From positions 1 to 37,267 of the forward strand of contig JAFSRP010000013.1 in NCBI GenBank assembly GCA_017446045.1: DNA of 37,267 nt, in the 5' to 3' direction. This DNA comes from Lachnospiraceae bacterium (GTDB lineage Bacteria > Bacillota > Clostridia > Lachnospirales > Lachnospiraceae). Under the pieces are notes generated by a model, which had not been told where the DNA came from, made no database searches, and was given only the letters and a program-made list of their open reading frames with translations. Every line of letters starts with the position of its first letter. Position 1 is the first letter of the stretch. A program made the translations under genes and the position numbers. Positions 9,301 through 16,532 of this stretch are shown here, piece by piece.

Positions 9301-9855
9301 TGCATCGTGCTGAGTCCGCAGGTCACCGAGGCGGACGGCAACGGATGGACCGACTTCCTGATCCCCTATGACAAGGGACTCAGGACTGCGGAAGACATGC
9401 TCGCGGAAGCGGATCCGTATAAGCTCCAGGACTGGAGCATCGCAGCCTACAACCTGATGCATGAGATCGAGAAGGAATACAGTGTAGATACCGACAGGGT
9501 CTACGCGACCGGCCTTTCGATGGGCGGCTTCGGTTCCTACGCGATGGCAGCAGCCTATCCGGAAGAGTTCGCGGCGATCGCGCCGGTCTGCGGCGGCCTC
9601 GATCCCGAGAAGGCAGAGGTGCTTGCAGAGAACAAGATCGCGGTATGGCACGCGCACTCCAAGGATGACGATCAGGTCCTCTTTGACGATTTCGGACAGC
9701 CTACCATCGACGCGATGGAGGCAGCAGGTGTGGAGTACAGGACCCAGCTCTTCGAGCCGGGCGAAGTCTTCTATCCCGGCCCCCATTTCAGCTGGGTACC
9801 CGCCTATGCCAACCAGGAGATGAGAGACTGGATCTTTGAACACAGCAAGAAGTAA
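6394..9855 (+). CDS. Exported protein with three tandem cadherin-like + alpha/beta-hydrolase esterase units
   Basis: 1153 residues from ATG 6394 (GGAGG five bases upstream; an ATG at 6373 lacks a site). A signal peptide ends near AFAA (about residue 28). The rest is three near-copies of a roughly 366-residue unit starting at residues 60, 426 and 793. Each unit has a Cadherin-like beta-sandwich (PF12733 type: LxGLKxxDISM.PIF..F.P....Y.V.V) followed by an alpha/beta-hydrolase of the PHB-depolymerase/CE1/prolyl-oligopeptidase kind. Each keeps an oxyanion-type VLHGAGQRLQ, nucleophile GLSMGGFG (Ser309, Ser676, Ser1042), an Asp cluster KDDDQVLFDDFG and PGPHFSW (His398, His765, His1131), so all three should be active. 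No anchor motif is visible, so release is likely. The substrate is not readable; acetyl or feruloyl esters of plant polysaccharide are possible. A single-unit paralogue follows. Confidence 0.85.
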   Translation: MKEKNGKLFAAILAAVMSLILAFSAFAATGSAAVKEDSGEESPWALYLVKDEVPENEVKLTGLKIDDISMRPIFSGFSPDTAEYDVNVQDDIYGVRITPKAAEGVKITVNDEELTDGSYLLQLPQGIDDYFEDQTAAAVIKLEEEDRIGTYTVNVVRKKATDVYDLFEEKCYEDEETGLTLPYELYVPGDYDATRKYPVVLVLHGAGQRLQPLYMLLARYQEATAWAVDSEAGHNQCIVVSPQVTAAEGNGWTEFMKPYDKSLRTAEDIKAEVDPYELQDWGIAAHNLLKVIEDEYSVDTDRVYATGLSMGGFGSYALAVAYPEDFAAISPVCGGLDPEQAAVLAENKIAVWHTHSKDDDQVLFDDFGQTSIDAMAAAGVEYRTQLYEPGEVFYPGPHFSWTAAYANREMRDWIFAHSKAENADLLSGLKIDDISMKPIFSGFDPAAHTYTVSVQEDIYGVRITPKAAKGAKITINGEKVKAGGSYLLQLPQGLDDYFKDQERNAIIKVSEGKKSATYIVSVERKKATGVYDLFEEKYFEDEETGLTLPYEIYVPSDYDETKKYPVMLVLHGAGQRLQPPYMLLARYQEATAWAVDSEKGHNQCIVISPQVTKADGNGWTDFLIPYDKGLRTAEDMLAEADPYKLQDWSIAAYNLLHAVEDEYSVDTDRVYATGLSMGGFGSYAMAAAYPEEFAAIAPICGGLDPEKAEVLAENRIAVWHAHSKDDDQVLFDDFGQPTIDAMEAAGVEYQTQLFEPGEVFYPGPHFSWTPAYANQEMRDWIFAHSKAENADLLSGLKVEDISMKPIFEDFDPATHTYTVNVQDDIYGVKITPEAGEGAAVTVNGEELTDGSYLLLLPQGLDDYFRDQKKNAIIKVEDGDKTGTYIVSVVRKKATEVYDLFKEKYYEDEETGLTLPYELYIPSDYDSSKKYPLMLVLHGAGQRLQPPYMLLARYQEATAWAVDSEAGHNQCIVLSPQVTEADGNGWTDFLIPYDKGLRTAEDMLAEADPYKLQDWSIAAYNLMHEIEKEYSVDTDRVYATGLSMGGFGSYAMAAAYPEEFAAIAPVCGGLDPEKAEVLAENKIAVWHAHSKDDDQVLFDDFGQPTIDAMEAAGVEYRTQLFEPGEVFYPGPHFSWVPAYANQEMRDWIFEHSKK
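6571..9855 (+). repeat. Three direct repeats of about 1.1 kb within the esterase gene
   Basis: Units begin at 6571, 7669 and 8770 (spacings 1098 and 1101 bp), with high similarity at both protein and nucleotide level. Long stretches of units 2 and 3 are nearly identical, for example around GGACTGGATCTTCGC and the GGCGGC nucleophile region. This implies recent duplication or ongoing gene conversion. Confidence 0.92.
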
Positions 9856-9868
9856 TCAAGTTAACGAG

Positions 9869-9916
9869 CGCGCAGTTTCGGCGACAAGAAAAGAGCCCGG
9901 AGCTGCGCGTTATTAT
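9869..9916 (+). terminator. Probable terminator, large loop
   Basis: CGCGCAG (9869-9875) pairs with CTGCGCG (9903-9909) across a 27-base loop, followed by TTATTATTTAT. It lies just after the three-unit esterase gene. Confidence 0.55.
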
Positions 9917-9994
9917 TTATGTTTACATAACATTTTGCTTCCTACTTTCAAAAAACTTACGAAAACGGAAATGCATAATTATTCACTCTGTTGA

Positions 9995-10024
9995 TTGACA
10001 CGCTGTTTATGCTGTTGCTATGAT
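9995..10024 (+). promoter_or_regulatory. Promoter of the single-unit esterase gene
   Basis: TTGACA (9995-10000), 18-base spacer, TATGAT (10019-10024), about 80 bases upstream of the start codon. This is the strongest consensus match seen in the window. Confidence 0.8.
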
Positions 10025-10110
10025 GTCATTAGAACAAGTTTGGTTGCGGTTTTTTTAGTGTAACAGGTTCGTTGTTTTATTGTTATCGACAGCAGATTGG
10101 AGGAATTCAG

Positions 10111-11502
10111 ATGAAGAAGTTAAATCTGTCGAAACAGCTCTGCGGATTTGTTTCCGTACTTCTGGCAGGCGTGCTGATCTTTTCGCTTGCGGCATTCGCG
10201 GCGGGAACTGCAGCCGAGACCCCGGCGGAGGCTCCGGAAGAGATCGAAGCGGAGGCGGAAGCCGAAGCTCCGGCAGAGCTCGCAGAACTGGAGGATCTCG
10301 AGATCATCAATGTAGCCCAGACGATCACGCCCAGAGATTTCAAATTCGTTCCCGGCAAAAAGACCTATAACGTCACCGTAGTGGAGGATGACTACGCCGT
10401 ACTCTTTACCCCGACCTTCGAGGAGGGTGAGATCATCGTCACTTCCGAAGGACTTGACGGCTTCCTCTGCACCACGGGCACCGATCTCGGCAATCCGCAG
10501 GCGAGCGGCAAGGGTGAAATGGCTACGGAGCTGACGATACAGCCTGGCGACACCTTCTTCCTTACCCTTACACAGAAGCGTATGGCGGCATACTGCGCGG
10601 ACGACGTGGCAGCCGGCAAATTCGCATGGGGCATGGAAATGGATCAGGACTATACCGTCACTATCCAGACGGCTAAGGGCGATTATACCATCAATATCCA
10701 CAGGCCGAATTCACTCCAGTGGGCATCAAAATTCAAGAGATACCAGACCGACCTCGGTGAGATCGATAAGGAATGTGAAGGCCTGCTCCAGGATTACTGG
10801 CTCTATGTGCCCGAGGACTACGACGAGGAGAAAGAATATCCGCTCGTTCTCATCCTTCATGGCGGCGGCCAGAGACTGAATGACGCTGCGGATATCCTCC
10901 TGCGCTATACACAGACCACGGTCTTCCCGAAATACGGCAAAGAGGTCATTGTCCTTGCACCGCAGGCACAGACGACTACGCATGACTATACCGATGCCAA
11001 TGGCTGGGGCAATGTCTCCGAGCTTACCATTTTCGGTAAGGGCGCGATGTGGGCACTGAAGGACACCATCGATAAATACAGTGTAGACACCAAAAAGCTC
11101 TATGTAGGCGGCTGCTCCATGGGCGGTATGGGAACGATGGCATTCCTGACGAACTATCCGGACGTTTTTGCAGGCGCTATCATCAACTGCGGCGGTGCCT
11201 CCGTTCCGGAAGGCATGGAGCCAGAGGAAGGCGCGGCTCTCTTTGCGGAGAAGATGAAGGACTCGGAGACCGAGCTCCTGATCGTCCATGCGGTGAAGGA
11301 TCCCACTGTTCTTTACGAGCGCGGCGAACAGCTTATGGATGCCCTCGATGAAGCCGGGAAAAAATACGAGAAGATCATCTATGATGAGGATACCTTCCTG
11401 TATCCATCCGGCCACTTCAGCTGGACACCCGCATTCAACAGTAAGGAGACCATCGAATGGCTCCTTGCTCAGGAGAGAAAGACCGAAGCCTCCGGCTTCT
11501 GA
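10111..11502 (+). CDS. Exported single-unit esterase (alpha/beta-hydrolase), paralogue of the preceding gene
   Basis: 463 residues from ATG 10111 (GGAGGA 7 bases upstream). The signal peptide ends near AFAAG (about residue 31), then comes an Ala/Glu/Pro linker, then a beta-domain (about 65-205) related to but longer than the cadherin-like part of the upstream protein, then the esterase domain (about 215-455). Hydrolase elements are LILHGGGQRL, nucleophile GCSMGGMG (Ser336), AVKDPTVLYERG (acid region) and SGHFSWTPAF (His435). It probably acts outside the cell on an ester substrate of the same class as the three-unit enzyme. It has its own promoter and a terminator, so it can be expressed separately. 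Family confident; substrate unknown. Confidence 0.85.
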   Translation: MKKLNLSKQLCGFVSVLLAGVLIFSLAAFAAGTAAETPAEAPEEIEAEAEAEAPAELAELEDLEIINVAQTITPRDFKFVPGKKTYNVTVVEDDYAVLFTPTFEEGEIIVTSEGLDGFLCTTGTDLGNPQASGKGEMATELTIQPGDTFFLTLTQKRMAAYCADDVAAGKFAWGMEMDQDYTVTIQTAKGDYTINIHRPNSLQWASKFKRYQTDLGEIDKECEGLLQDYWLYVPEDYDEEKEYPLVLILHGGGQRLNDAADILLRYTQTTVFPKYGKEVIVLAPQAQTTTHDYTDANGWGNVSELTIFGKGAMWALKDTIDKYSVDTKKLYVGGCSMGGMGTMAFLTNYPDVFAGAIINCGGASVPEGMEPEEGAALFAEKMKDSETELLIVHAVKDPTVLYERGEQLMDALDEAGKKYEKIIYDEDTFLYPSGHFSWTPAFNSKETIEWLLAQERKTEASGF

Positions 11503-11541
11503 TCATGAAGAGACAGTTCAATACAGATCCTGTCACAAAGA

Positions 11542-11564
11542 GGGGCCGCGGCAGCGGCCCCTTT
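11542..11564 (+). terminator. Rho-independent terminator
   Basis: Perfect stem GGGGCCGC (11542-11549) / GCGGCCCC (11554-11561), 4-base loop GGCA, followed by TTT. It closes the single-unit esterase gene. Confidence 0.88.
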
Positions 11565-11927
11565 CATAATCGGCATATCCAGAAATTTAATGAAATGCCG
11601 GGAAGATAACTGCCGGATCCGCTCAGCCCACCTTCCGGCGGGCATGCCGCCTTCATACCGGAGATCCGGCATGACAAATACCGTATGCACGGCTACATTA
11701 AATGACAGGTATATTTTCAAGGCGGGAAGCCTGGCGAAGATCAAGGGTACGGCCGGCAGGATCGCCAATAAAAACCATCGGATGCGTTCTGGCAGAAATG
11801 GGCCTTCCTTTGGAAATGATCTGAAAATACACACAATGGTAGCGGAGTTTGCGGTAAAGCTGTATAATACAAGCAGCAACAAGTGATCAAGTACTGTTTT
11901 TGCTTTTATACAGAAAGGGAGTTTTTT
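11565..11927. other. Non-coding interval with nested inverted repeats
   Basis: No gene was recognised here. TGCCGGATC (11611-11619) and GATCCGGCA (11663-11671) form a perfect 9-base inverted repeat that encloses a smaller stem, GGCGG-GCATG-CCGCC (11637-11651). A weak open frame (11590-11886) has no ribosome binding site and no family features. A TATAAT (11863-11868) near the right end probably serves the next gene. Confidence 0.5.
11840..11868 (+). promoter_or_regulatory. Possible promoter of the 3-hydroxyacyl-CoA dehydrogenase gene
   Basis: A consensus TATAAT (11863-11868) sits 60 bases before the start codon. The -35 at 17 bases' spacing (TAGCGG, 11840-11845) is poor. Confidence 0.4.
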
Positions 11928-12893
11928 ATGAACCTTCAGAAAGTAGTTGTAGCGGGCGGCGGCGTGCTGGGCACGCAGATCGGCCTGATGTGCGCGTATA
12001 CGGGGAAAGACGTGACCTTCTGGCTGCGTTCCGAGTCTTCGATCAGCCGGACCCAGCCCAAGATCGAGCGTTATTCCGGTCTCATGATGCAGGATTTGCT
12101 GGCGGCCAAGGCGCTGATCGGCAACCCGATGGGTAAGCTTCTTTATCCGAGGGGCCTTATCCGCAGCTGGGACGGGATCACGGCAGAACAGATCGACGCG
12201 CTCGCCGAGCAGTGGAAAAAGCGCCTGGCGGAAAATGTCCACATCGAGCTGGATCTCGCCAAGGCGCTGGCCGGTGCTGACGTTGTGATCGAATCCATGT
12301 CCGAGGATCCCCAGGCCAAGATCGGGGTCTATACCGCGATGAAGGATCTTCTGGACGAAAAGACGATCCTGCTGACCAACTCCTCTACGATGCTGCCGAG
12401 CACCTTCGCGGAGTATACCGGCCGGCCTGGGAAGTACCTGGCACTGCATTTTGCCAATACCATCTGGAAGAACAACACCGCCGAGGTCATGGGCCATCCC
12501 GGCACAGACCCCGAGATCTACAAGGAAACGGTGAAGTTTGCGGATGAGATCAACATGATCCCGCTGCAGCTTCACAAGGAGCAGCCGGGCTATATCCTGA
12601 ACTCCATGCTCGTTCCGTTCCTGACGGCGGCACAGTCACTGCTGGCGACGGGCGTTTCGGACTACGAGACCATTGACAGGACCTGGAAGCTTGCTACAGG
12701 CGCCCCATACGGCCCGTTCCAGATCCTCGATGTAGTCGGCCTCGAAACGGCGTACAACATCAACCAGATGAAGCCGGAGGCAGCAGTCGAAGGTTCGGTC
12801 AGCAACCTGATCGGAAAGCTTCTCAAGGAGAAGATCGACAGGGGCGAGACCGGTGTCAATGCCGGCAGGGGCTTCTACGACTATACGAAATAA
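11928..12893 (+). CDS. 3-hydroxyacyl-CoA dehydrogenase family protein
   Basis: 321 residues from ATG 11928 (AAAGGGAG upstream). The N-terminal Rossmann domain carries VVVAGGGVLGTQIG (Gly10, Gly12, Gly15) for NAD(P) and VVIESMSEDPQAK as the family's VxExxxE segment. It continues with SSTMLPSTFAEYTGRPGKYL, LHFANTIWKNNTAEVM (catalytic-type His and Glu) and GYILNSMLVPFL (Asn). The C-terminal domain has GAPYGPFQILDVVGLETAY and ends GVNAGRGFYDYTK, the usual end of this family. The length fits the stand-alone short-chain enzymes that interconvert 3-hydroxyacyl-CoA and 3-oxoacyl-CoA, for example in butyrate formation. No thiolase, crotonase or acyl-CoA dehydrogenase gene is nearby, so the acyl chain length and pathway cannot be set. 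It is followed by a strong terminator and is probably monocistronic. Confidence 0.87.
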   Translation: MNLQKVVVAGGGVLGTQIGLMCAYTGKDVTFWLRSESSISRTQPKIERYSGLMMQDLLAAKALIGNPMGKLLYPRGLIRSWDGITAEQIDALAEQWKKRLAENVHIELDLAKALAGADVVIESMSEDPQAKIGVYTAMKDLLDEKTILLTNSSTMLPSTFAEYTGRPGKYLALHFANTIWKNNTAEVMGHPGTDPEIYKETVKFADEINMIPLQLHKEQPGYILNSMLVPFLTAAQSLLATGVSDYETIDRTWKLATGAPYGPFQILDVVGLETAYNINQMKPEAAVEGSVSNLIGKLLKEKIDRGETGVNAGRGFYDYTK

Positions 12894-12930
12894 GCGCTTG
12901 CTGAGGCCGGACGGCCACAGGTTCCTTCAG

Positions 12931-12972
12931 ATCAGACTAAATCCTGATTCCCGGGATTTAGTCTGATTTTTT
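12931..12972 (+). terminator. Strong rho-independent terminator
   Basis: A perfect 14-base stem, ATCAGACTAAATCC (12931-12944) with GGATTTAGTCTGAT (12954-12967), followed by TTTTT. Confidence 0.95.
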
Positions 12973-13169
12973 GTCTTATTTTACGGTCCCCGATGCAGGA
13001 GAGAACAGTGTGGGATGGTGTTGCTGTCGCTTTTTTGGGACGCTGTCTGTGATACATATATCATGGGAGGCGAGGGTCTTATGATCTTGCAGTGAGTTTT
13101 TTGATCAATAAAACCCATAAGCGGATGTTGTAAGAAGCATCACCAGGGAAACAACGGAGGTCCGGAATT

Positions 13170-15353
13170 ATGGAACAAAAAAACAAACAGCCGACATATG
13201 AGTCGAGCGCAGGAGGGTTAAACTCCGCACAGCTCGAGGCAGTCACCGCTACTGAAGGATATGTCCGCGTTATCGCAGGCGCCGGGAGCGGCAAGACGAG
13301 GGCGCTGACACATCGTTTCGCCTTTTTGGTAAACGAGATGGGAATCCTTCCGGAGCACATATTGTGTGTGACCTTTACCAATAAGGCAGCCAACGAGATG
13401 CGCCAGCGCATCCACAACCTGATCGGCGACCAGGATACCGGCTATATCAACACTTTTCACGGTTTCTGTGTATCCGTCCTGCAGGAAGACAGCCATGCGG
13501 TCCGGTACCCAAAGAGTTTTCTGGTCCTTGACAACAGCGATATCGACGCTATGCTTGCGATCATTTATGAGGAGCGCGGCCTGACGATGCGGGACAGGAC
13601 CTTCGCAGACGCCCGGGACATGATCGAGATCCAGAAGCTTTTTAAGAAACCTGATTATTACATGGATATGATCGACATGTCCCTCGATGCGCTGCACGAT
13701 AAATACCTGACCGCCACAGTGACGGACGAGATCATTTTTTATGGATATCTTTATCAGGAGAAGAAATGTTTCGGTCTCGATTATAATGATCTGATCAAAT
13801 TCACGCTTTATATTTTCAGTGAGAATGCCGATATCCGGCAAAAGTGGCAGGAGCGGCTGGAGTACATCATGATCGATGAGTTCCAGGATATCGACAGCCT
13901 GCAGTATGAGCTGATGGAGGTGCTGTGTGCCTACCACCAGAATCTGTTTATCGTGGGTGATCCGGACCAGACCATCTATACATGGCGCGGAGCCAACGTG
14001 CGCTTCCTTCTGGATTTTGACAGGCAGTTTCCGGGGACAAGGACCATCATGATGATGGAGAATTACCGTTCCACACCGCAGATCCTGGCAGCCGCCAACT
14101 CACTGATCAGCCGCAACCGTACCCGCATTCCCAAGGATCTCATTCCCGTACTGGATGATGGCGCGCCGGTCATATACAATTCCGCGGATGATACTGACGC
14201 TGAGGCGGCATGGATCGTATCCGGGATCCGGCGTCTTCATGAAGCAGGCACGGCTTATCGTGACATAACGGTGATGTATCGGGCGCATTATGTGACGCGG
14301 CCGGTCGAGGAGGCGCTTCTGCAGGCAAAACTGCCGTACCGGATCTACAGCGGTGTCCCGTTTTTCGGAAGAGCGGAGATAAAGGATGCCCTGAGCTATC
14401 TGCGCATGATCTGGATGCAGGATGACCTGTCGTTCCGCAGAGTAGCCAACCAGCCTAAGCGAAACCTAGGCAGGCGTCGGATGGAATACCTCGAGAGCTA
14501 TGCCGCGGAGCACAGCTGCAGCCTTTACACCGCGCTCCGGCAGAACCTGGAGCATGAGATCATGAAGGGTACGAAGGCTGGCCGTTTCGTACAGCTGATC
14601 GACCGGTTTTCTGTGAACTATGAGGATCGGCCGGTGTCAGAGGTGCTTTCGGCGATCCTGCATGAAAGCGGATATGAGGAAATGCTGCGCACAGAGGGAA
14701 GCCAGGAGCGTCTCGATAACCTGGCTGAGCTCAAGCAGTCGATCTATGAATATGAGACAGCATGCGGTGAGGAGCACACGCTCGAGCATTATCTGCGTCA
14801 TGTTGCTTTGTTTACAAACAGCGATACCGACGACGCATCCGACCGTGTAAAGCTTATGACAGTCCATGCGGCGAAAGGTCTGGAGTTCCCGTATGTATTC
14901 CTGTGCGGGATGAACGAAGGCGTCTTTCCCTCCCGCAGGACCAGGGACCTCCCAGGGATGGAAGAGGAACGCAGGCTCGCATTTGTCGCCATGACCCGTG
15001 CTGAAAAGCAGCTTTTTCTCTCTTCCGCGGATGGGCGTAATTTTGACGGGACACCCAGATATCCGTCGAGGTTTGTGCTGGATATCGACCCCGGATTGCT
15101 TGTGTATGTCCGTCCTATGACGGACCAGCTGATCCATGACACGCGTGACTATATCACCAGGCTGAGCCGGTTCCTGCCCGAATATATGGAGATGGATATC
15201 CTGTCTGCAGGTACGCGTATCCGCCATGGATATCTCGGTGAGGGTACGGTCCTGGATGCCGATCCCGGCCGCCGCACCTACCTGATCCGGTTTGACACCC
15301 TGCCGACGCCGCGTATGATCTCATTCAAAGTGAGTCTTGAAGTTATTGGCTGA
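13170..15353 (+). CDS. UvrD/PcrA/Rep-like superfamily 1A ATP-dependent DNA helicase
   Basis: 727 residues from ATG 13170 (CGGAGG nine bases upstream). SF1A motifs appear in order: Q-motif LNSAQLEAV, Walker A GAGSGKT (37-43), Ia FTNKAANEM, TFHGFC, Walker B DEFQD (236-240), III GDPDQTIYTWRGAN, IV ENYRST, V VHAAKGLEFP and VI EERRLAFVAMTRAEK. The C-terminus (GTRIRHGYLGEGTVLDADPG) resembles the small Tudor-like end of PcrA. Expected activity is 3'-5' ATP-driven unwinding in repair or replication restart. It is slightly short for UvrD/PcrA because the 2B region is compact, and genomes of this group often carry several such helicases, so it may be an accessory paralogue rather than pcrA itself. It stands alone between two terminators. 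Confidence 0.9.
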   Translation: MEQKNKQPTYESSAGGLNSAQLEAVTATEGYVRVIAGAGSGKTRALTHRFAFLVNEMGILPEHILCVTFTNKAANEMRQRIHNLIGDQDTGYINTFHGFCVSVLQEDSHAVRYPKSFLVLDNSDIDAMLAIIYEERGLTMRDRTFADARDMIEIQKLFKKPDYYMDMIDMSLDALHDKYLTATVTDEIIFYGYLYQEKKCFGLDYNDLIKFTLYIFSENADIRQKWQERLEYIMIDEFQDIDSLQYELMEVLCAYHQNLFIVGDPDQTIYTWRGANVRFLLDFDRQFPGTRTIMMMENYRSTPQILAAANSLISRNRTRIPKDLIPVLDDGAPVIYNSADDTDAEAAWIVSGIRRLHEAGTAYRDITVMYRAHYVTRPVEEALLQAKLPYRIYSGVPFFGRAEIKDALSYLRMIWMQDDLSFRRVANQPKRNLGRRRMEYLESYAAEHSCSLYTALRQNLEHEIMKGTKAGRFVQLIDRFSVNYEDRPVSEVLSAILHESGYEEMLRTEGSQERLDNLAELKQSIYEYETACGEEHTLEHYLRHVALFTNSDTDDASDRVKLMTVHAAKGLEFPYVFLCGMNEGVFPSRRTRDLPGMEEERRLAFVAMTRAEKQLFLSSADGRNFDGTPRYPSRFVLDIDPGLLVYVRPMTDQLIHDTRDYITRLSRFLPEYMEMDILSAGTRIRHGYLGEGTVLDADPGRRTYLIRFDTLPTPRMISFKVSLEVIG

Positions 15354-15437
15354 TCTTCTATGCATCCGGCTGCTTCTTAAGGTAATGTACACAGGACAGT
15401 CTGGCAGGGCAGCCACGGGCTATGATCACACAGGAAA

Positions 15438-15477
15438 GGGCAGGATAAAATGTATCCTGCCCCTGCCCGGTCTTTTT
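15438..15477 (+). terminator. Probable terminator after the helicase gene
   Basis: A perfect 10-base stem, GGGCAGGATA (15438-15447) with TATCCTGCCC (15453-15462); a T-run (TCTTTTT) follows 8 bases later at 15471-15477. Confidence 0.65.
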
Positions 15478-15498
15478 ATAATAGATTTGAAGGTGGTG

Positions 15499-15532
15499 TT
15501 GACTGTAGTATAATTTGTCTATAATATTATAG
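15499..15532 (+). promoter_or_regulatory. LysR-gene promoter overlapped by a perfect palindrome (candidate operator)
   Basis: TTGACT (15499-15504), 15-base spacer, TATAAT (15520-15525). The -10 lies inside CTATAATATTATAG (15519-15532), a perfect 14-base palindrome. LysR-type regulators commonly bind AT-rich dyads near their own promoter, so autoregulation is plausible but not shown. Confidence 0.5.
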
Positions 15533-15579
15533 TAAAGCTAAAATTAATATCAGTATGTTTAAATCTTTGTATAAGATTG

Positions 15580-15628
15580 CAAATGCCGGACATGAGCCGG
15601 ACCGGGGTATCGCAAACAGGGGCATTTG
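15580..15628 (+). promoter_or_regulatory. Leader stem-loop ending at the LysR start codon
   Basis: CAAATGCC (15580-15587) pairs perfectly with GGCATTTG (15621-15628). The second arm occupies the eight bases before ATG 15629 and overlaps the AGGGG ribosome binding site, so folding could hide the start. An alternative small CCGG/CCGG stem (15586-15600) would compete with it. Confidence 0.4.
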
Positions 15629-16501
15629 ATGGATACGAAAAAGTATGAAGCATTTCTTTGTGCGGTCGAGACCGGCAGCTTTACAGCGGCTGCCGAGAAG
15701 CTGCACTTCACTCCGGCGGGGATCAGCCACATGGTGGATGCCCTGGAGCAGAGTCTGGGACTTGTCCTGCTGAACAGGGGCAAGCACGGGGTGACCCTTA
15801 CCAACAGCGGAGAGATGTGTATAGAGCAGATACGGAGTATCGTACGGGCGGAAACACTGCTGCAGGAGCATACAGCAGAGATCCTCGGATTATTGAAAGG
15901 AACCGTGACCGTCGGAGCTTACTACAGCGTTTCTTCGCATTTGCTGCCGCGCGTGTTCAGGAGATTCCTGGAGGACTATCCCGATGTACATATAGAGCTT
16001 CGGGAAGGCGGGCACAATGTACTGGACCGGTGGATGAGTGAATCCGAGCTGGATTTCTGCATCTATTCTTTCGACAGTGATCTCGGTTATGAGTGGTACC
16101 CCCTGTGCAGGGATGAGATGGTCATTGCCGTACCGGAAGACCATCCCTTTGCCGGTCTGCAGGGAATCTCTCTTGAACAATGCAGAAATGAAAAATGGAT
16201 CATCCCTGCCATGGGCAATGACTATGACCTGGTCAGGGTCTTCGGCAGCAGGCTGTCTGAATTGAAGGTCCGTTTTACAACTGTCGAAAATTATTCCACG
16301 ATCGCCATGGTCGAGCAGGGCCTGGGGATCAGCCTCATGAACCGCCTGATCACGCGGGGCCTTGACTTCCGTGTCCGTTATATCCCGCTTGACCCTGCGG
16401 AATATATCACCTTCGGCATCGCGGTGCCTTCTCTCAAGAACGCTTCACCGGCTGCCCGAATGATGATCCGGTATATTCGGGAAATGCTTTCGGAATCATA
16501 A
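15629..16501 (+). CDS. LysR-family transcriptional regulator
   Basis: 290 residues from ATG 15629 (a TTG codon just before is an unlikely start). The N-terminal winged helix-turn-helix is typical: YEAFLCAVETGSFTAAAEKL, HFTPAGISHMVDALEQSLG and LLNRGKHGVTLTNSGE. The linker helix follows, then an LTTR substrate-binding domain from about residue 90 (LKGTVTVGAYYSVSSHLLPRV, VHIELREGG, FCIYSFDSDLGYEWYPLCRDEMVIAVPEDHPF, GLGISLMNRLI). It likely binds a small effector, which is not predictable here. It is followed by the hybrid histidine kinase after 31 bp with no terminator, so the two are probably co-transcribed. No divergent target gene is adjacent, so the target may be the operon itself or lie elsewhere. 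Confidence 0.9.
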   Translation: MDTKKYEAFLCAVETGSFTAAAEKLHFTPAGISHMVDALEQSLGLVLLNRGKHGVTLTNSGEMCIEQIRSIVRAETLLQEHTAEILGLLKGTVTVGAYYSVSSHLLPRVFRRFLEDYPDVHIELREGGHNVLDRWMSESELDFCIYSFDSDLGYEWYPLCRDEMVIAVPEDHPFAGLQGISLEQCRNEKWIIPAMGNDYDLVRVFGSRLSELKVRFTTVENYSTIAMVEQGLGISLMNRLITRGLDFRVRYIPLDPAEYITFGIAVPSLKNASPAARMMIRYIREMLSES

Positions 16502-16532
16502 CATCCGCAGTATCCGACTGCAGGCAGGAGAT

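Noticed and set aside
7381-9843. Long open frame on the minus strand opposite the triple esterase
   Set aside because: It mirrors the repeated esterase coding sequence, has no start signal or family features, and its length comes from the codon bias of the plus strand.
11469-12575. Minus-strand open frame covering the interval before the 3-hydroxyacyl-CoA dehydrogenase gene
   Set aside because: It runs through a terminator hairpin and through the dehydrogenase gene, and the translation has no recognisable domain.
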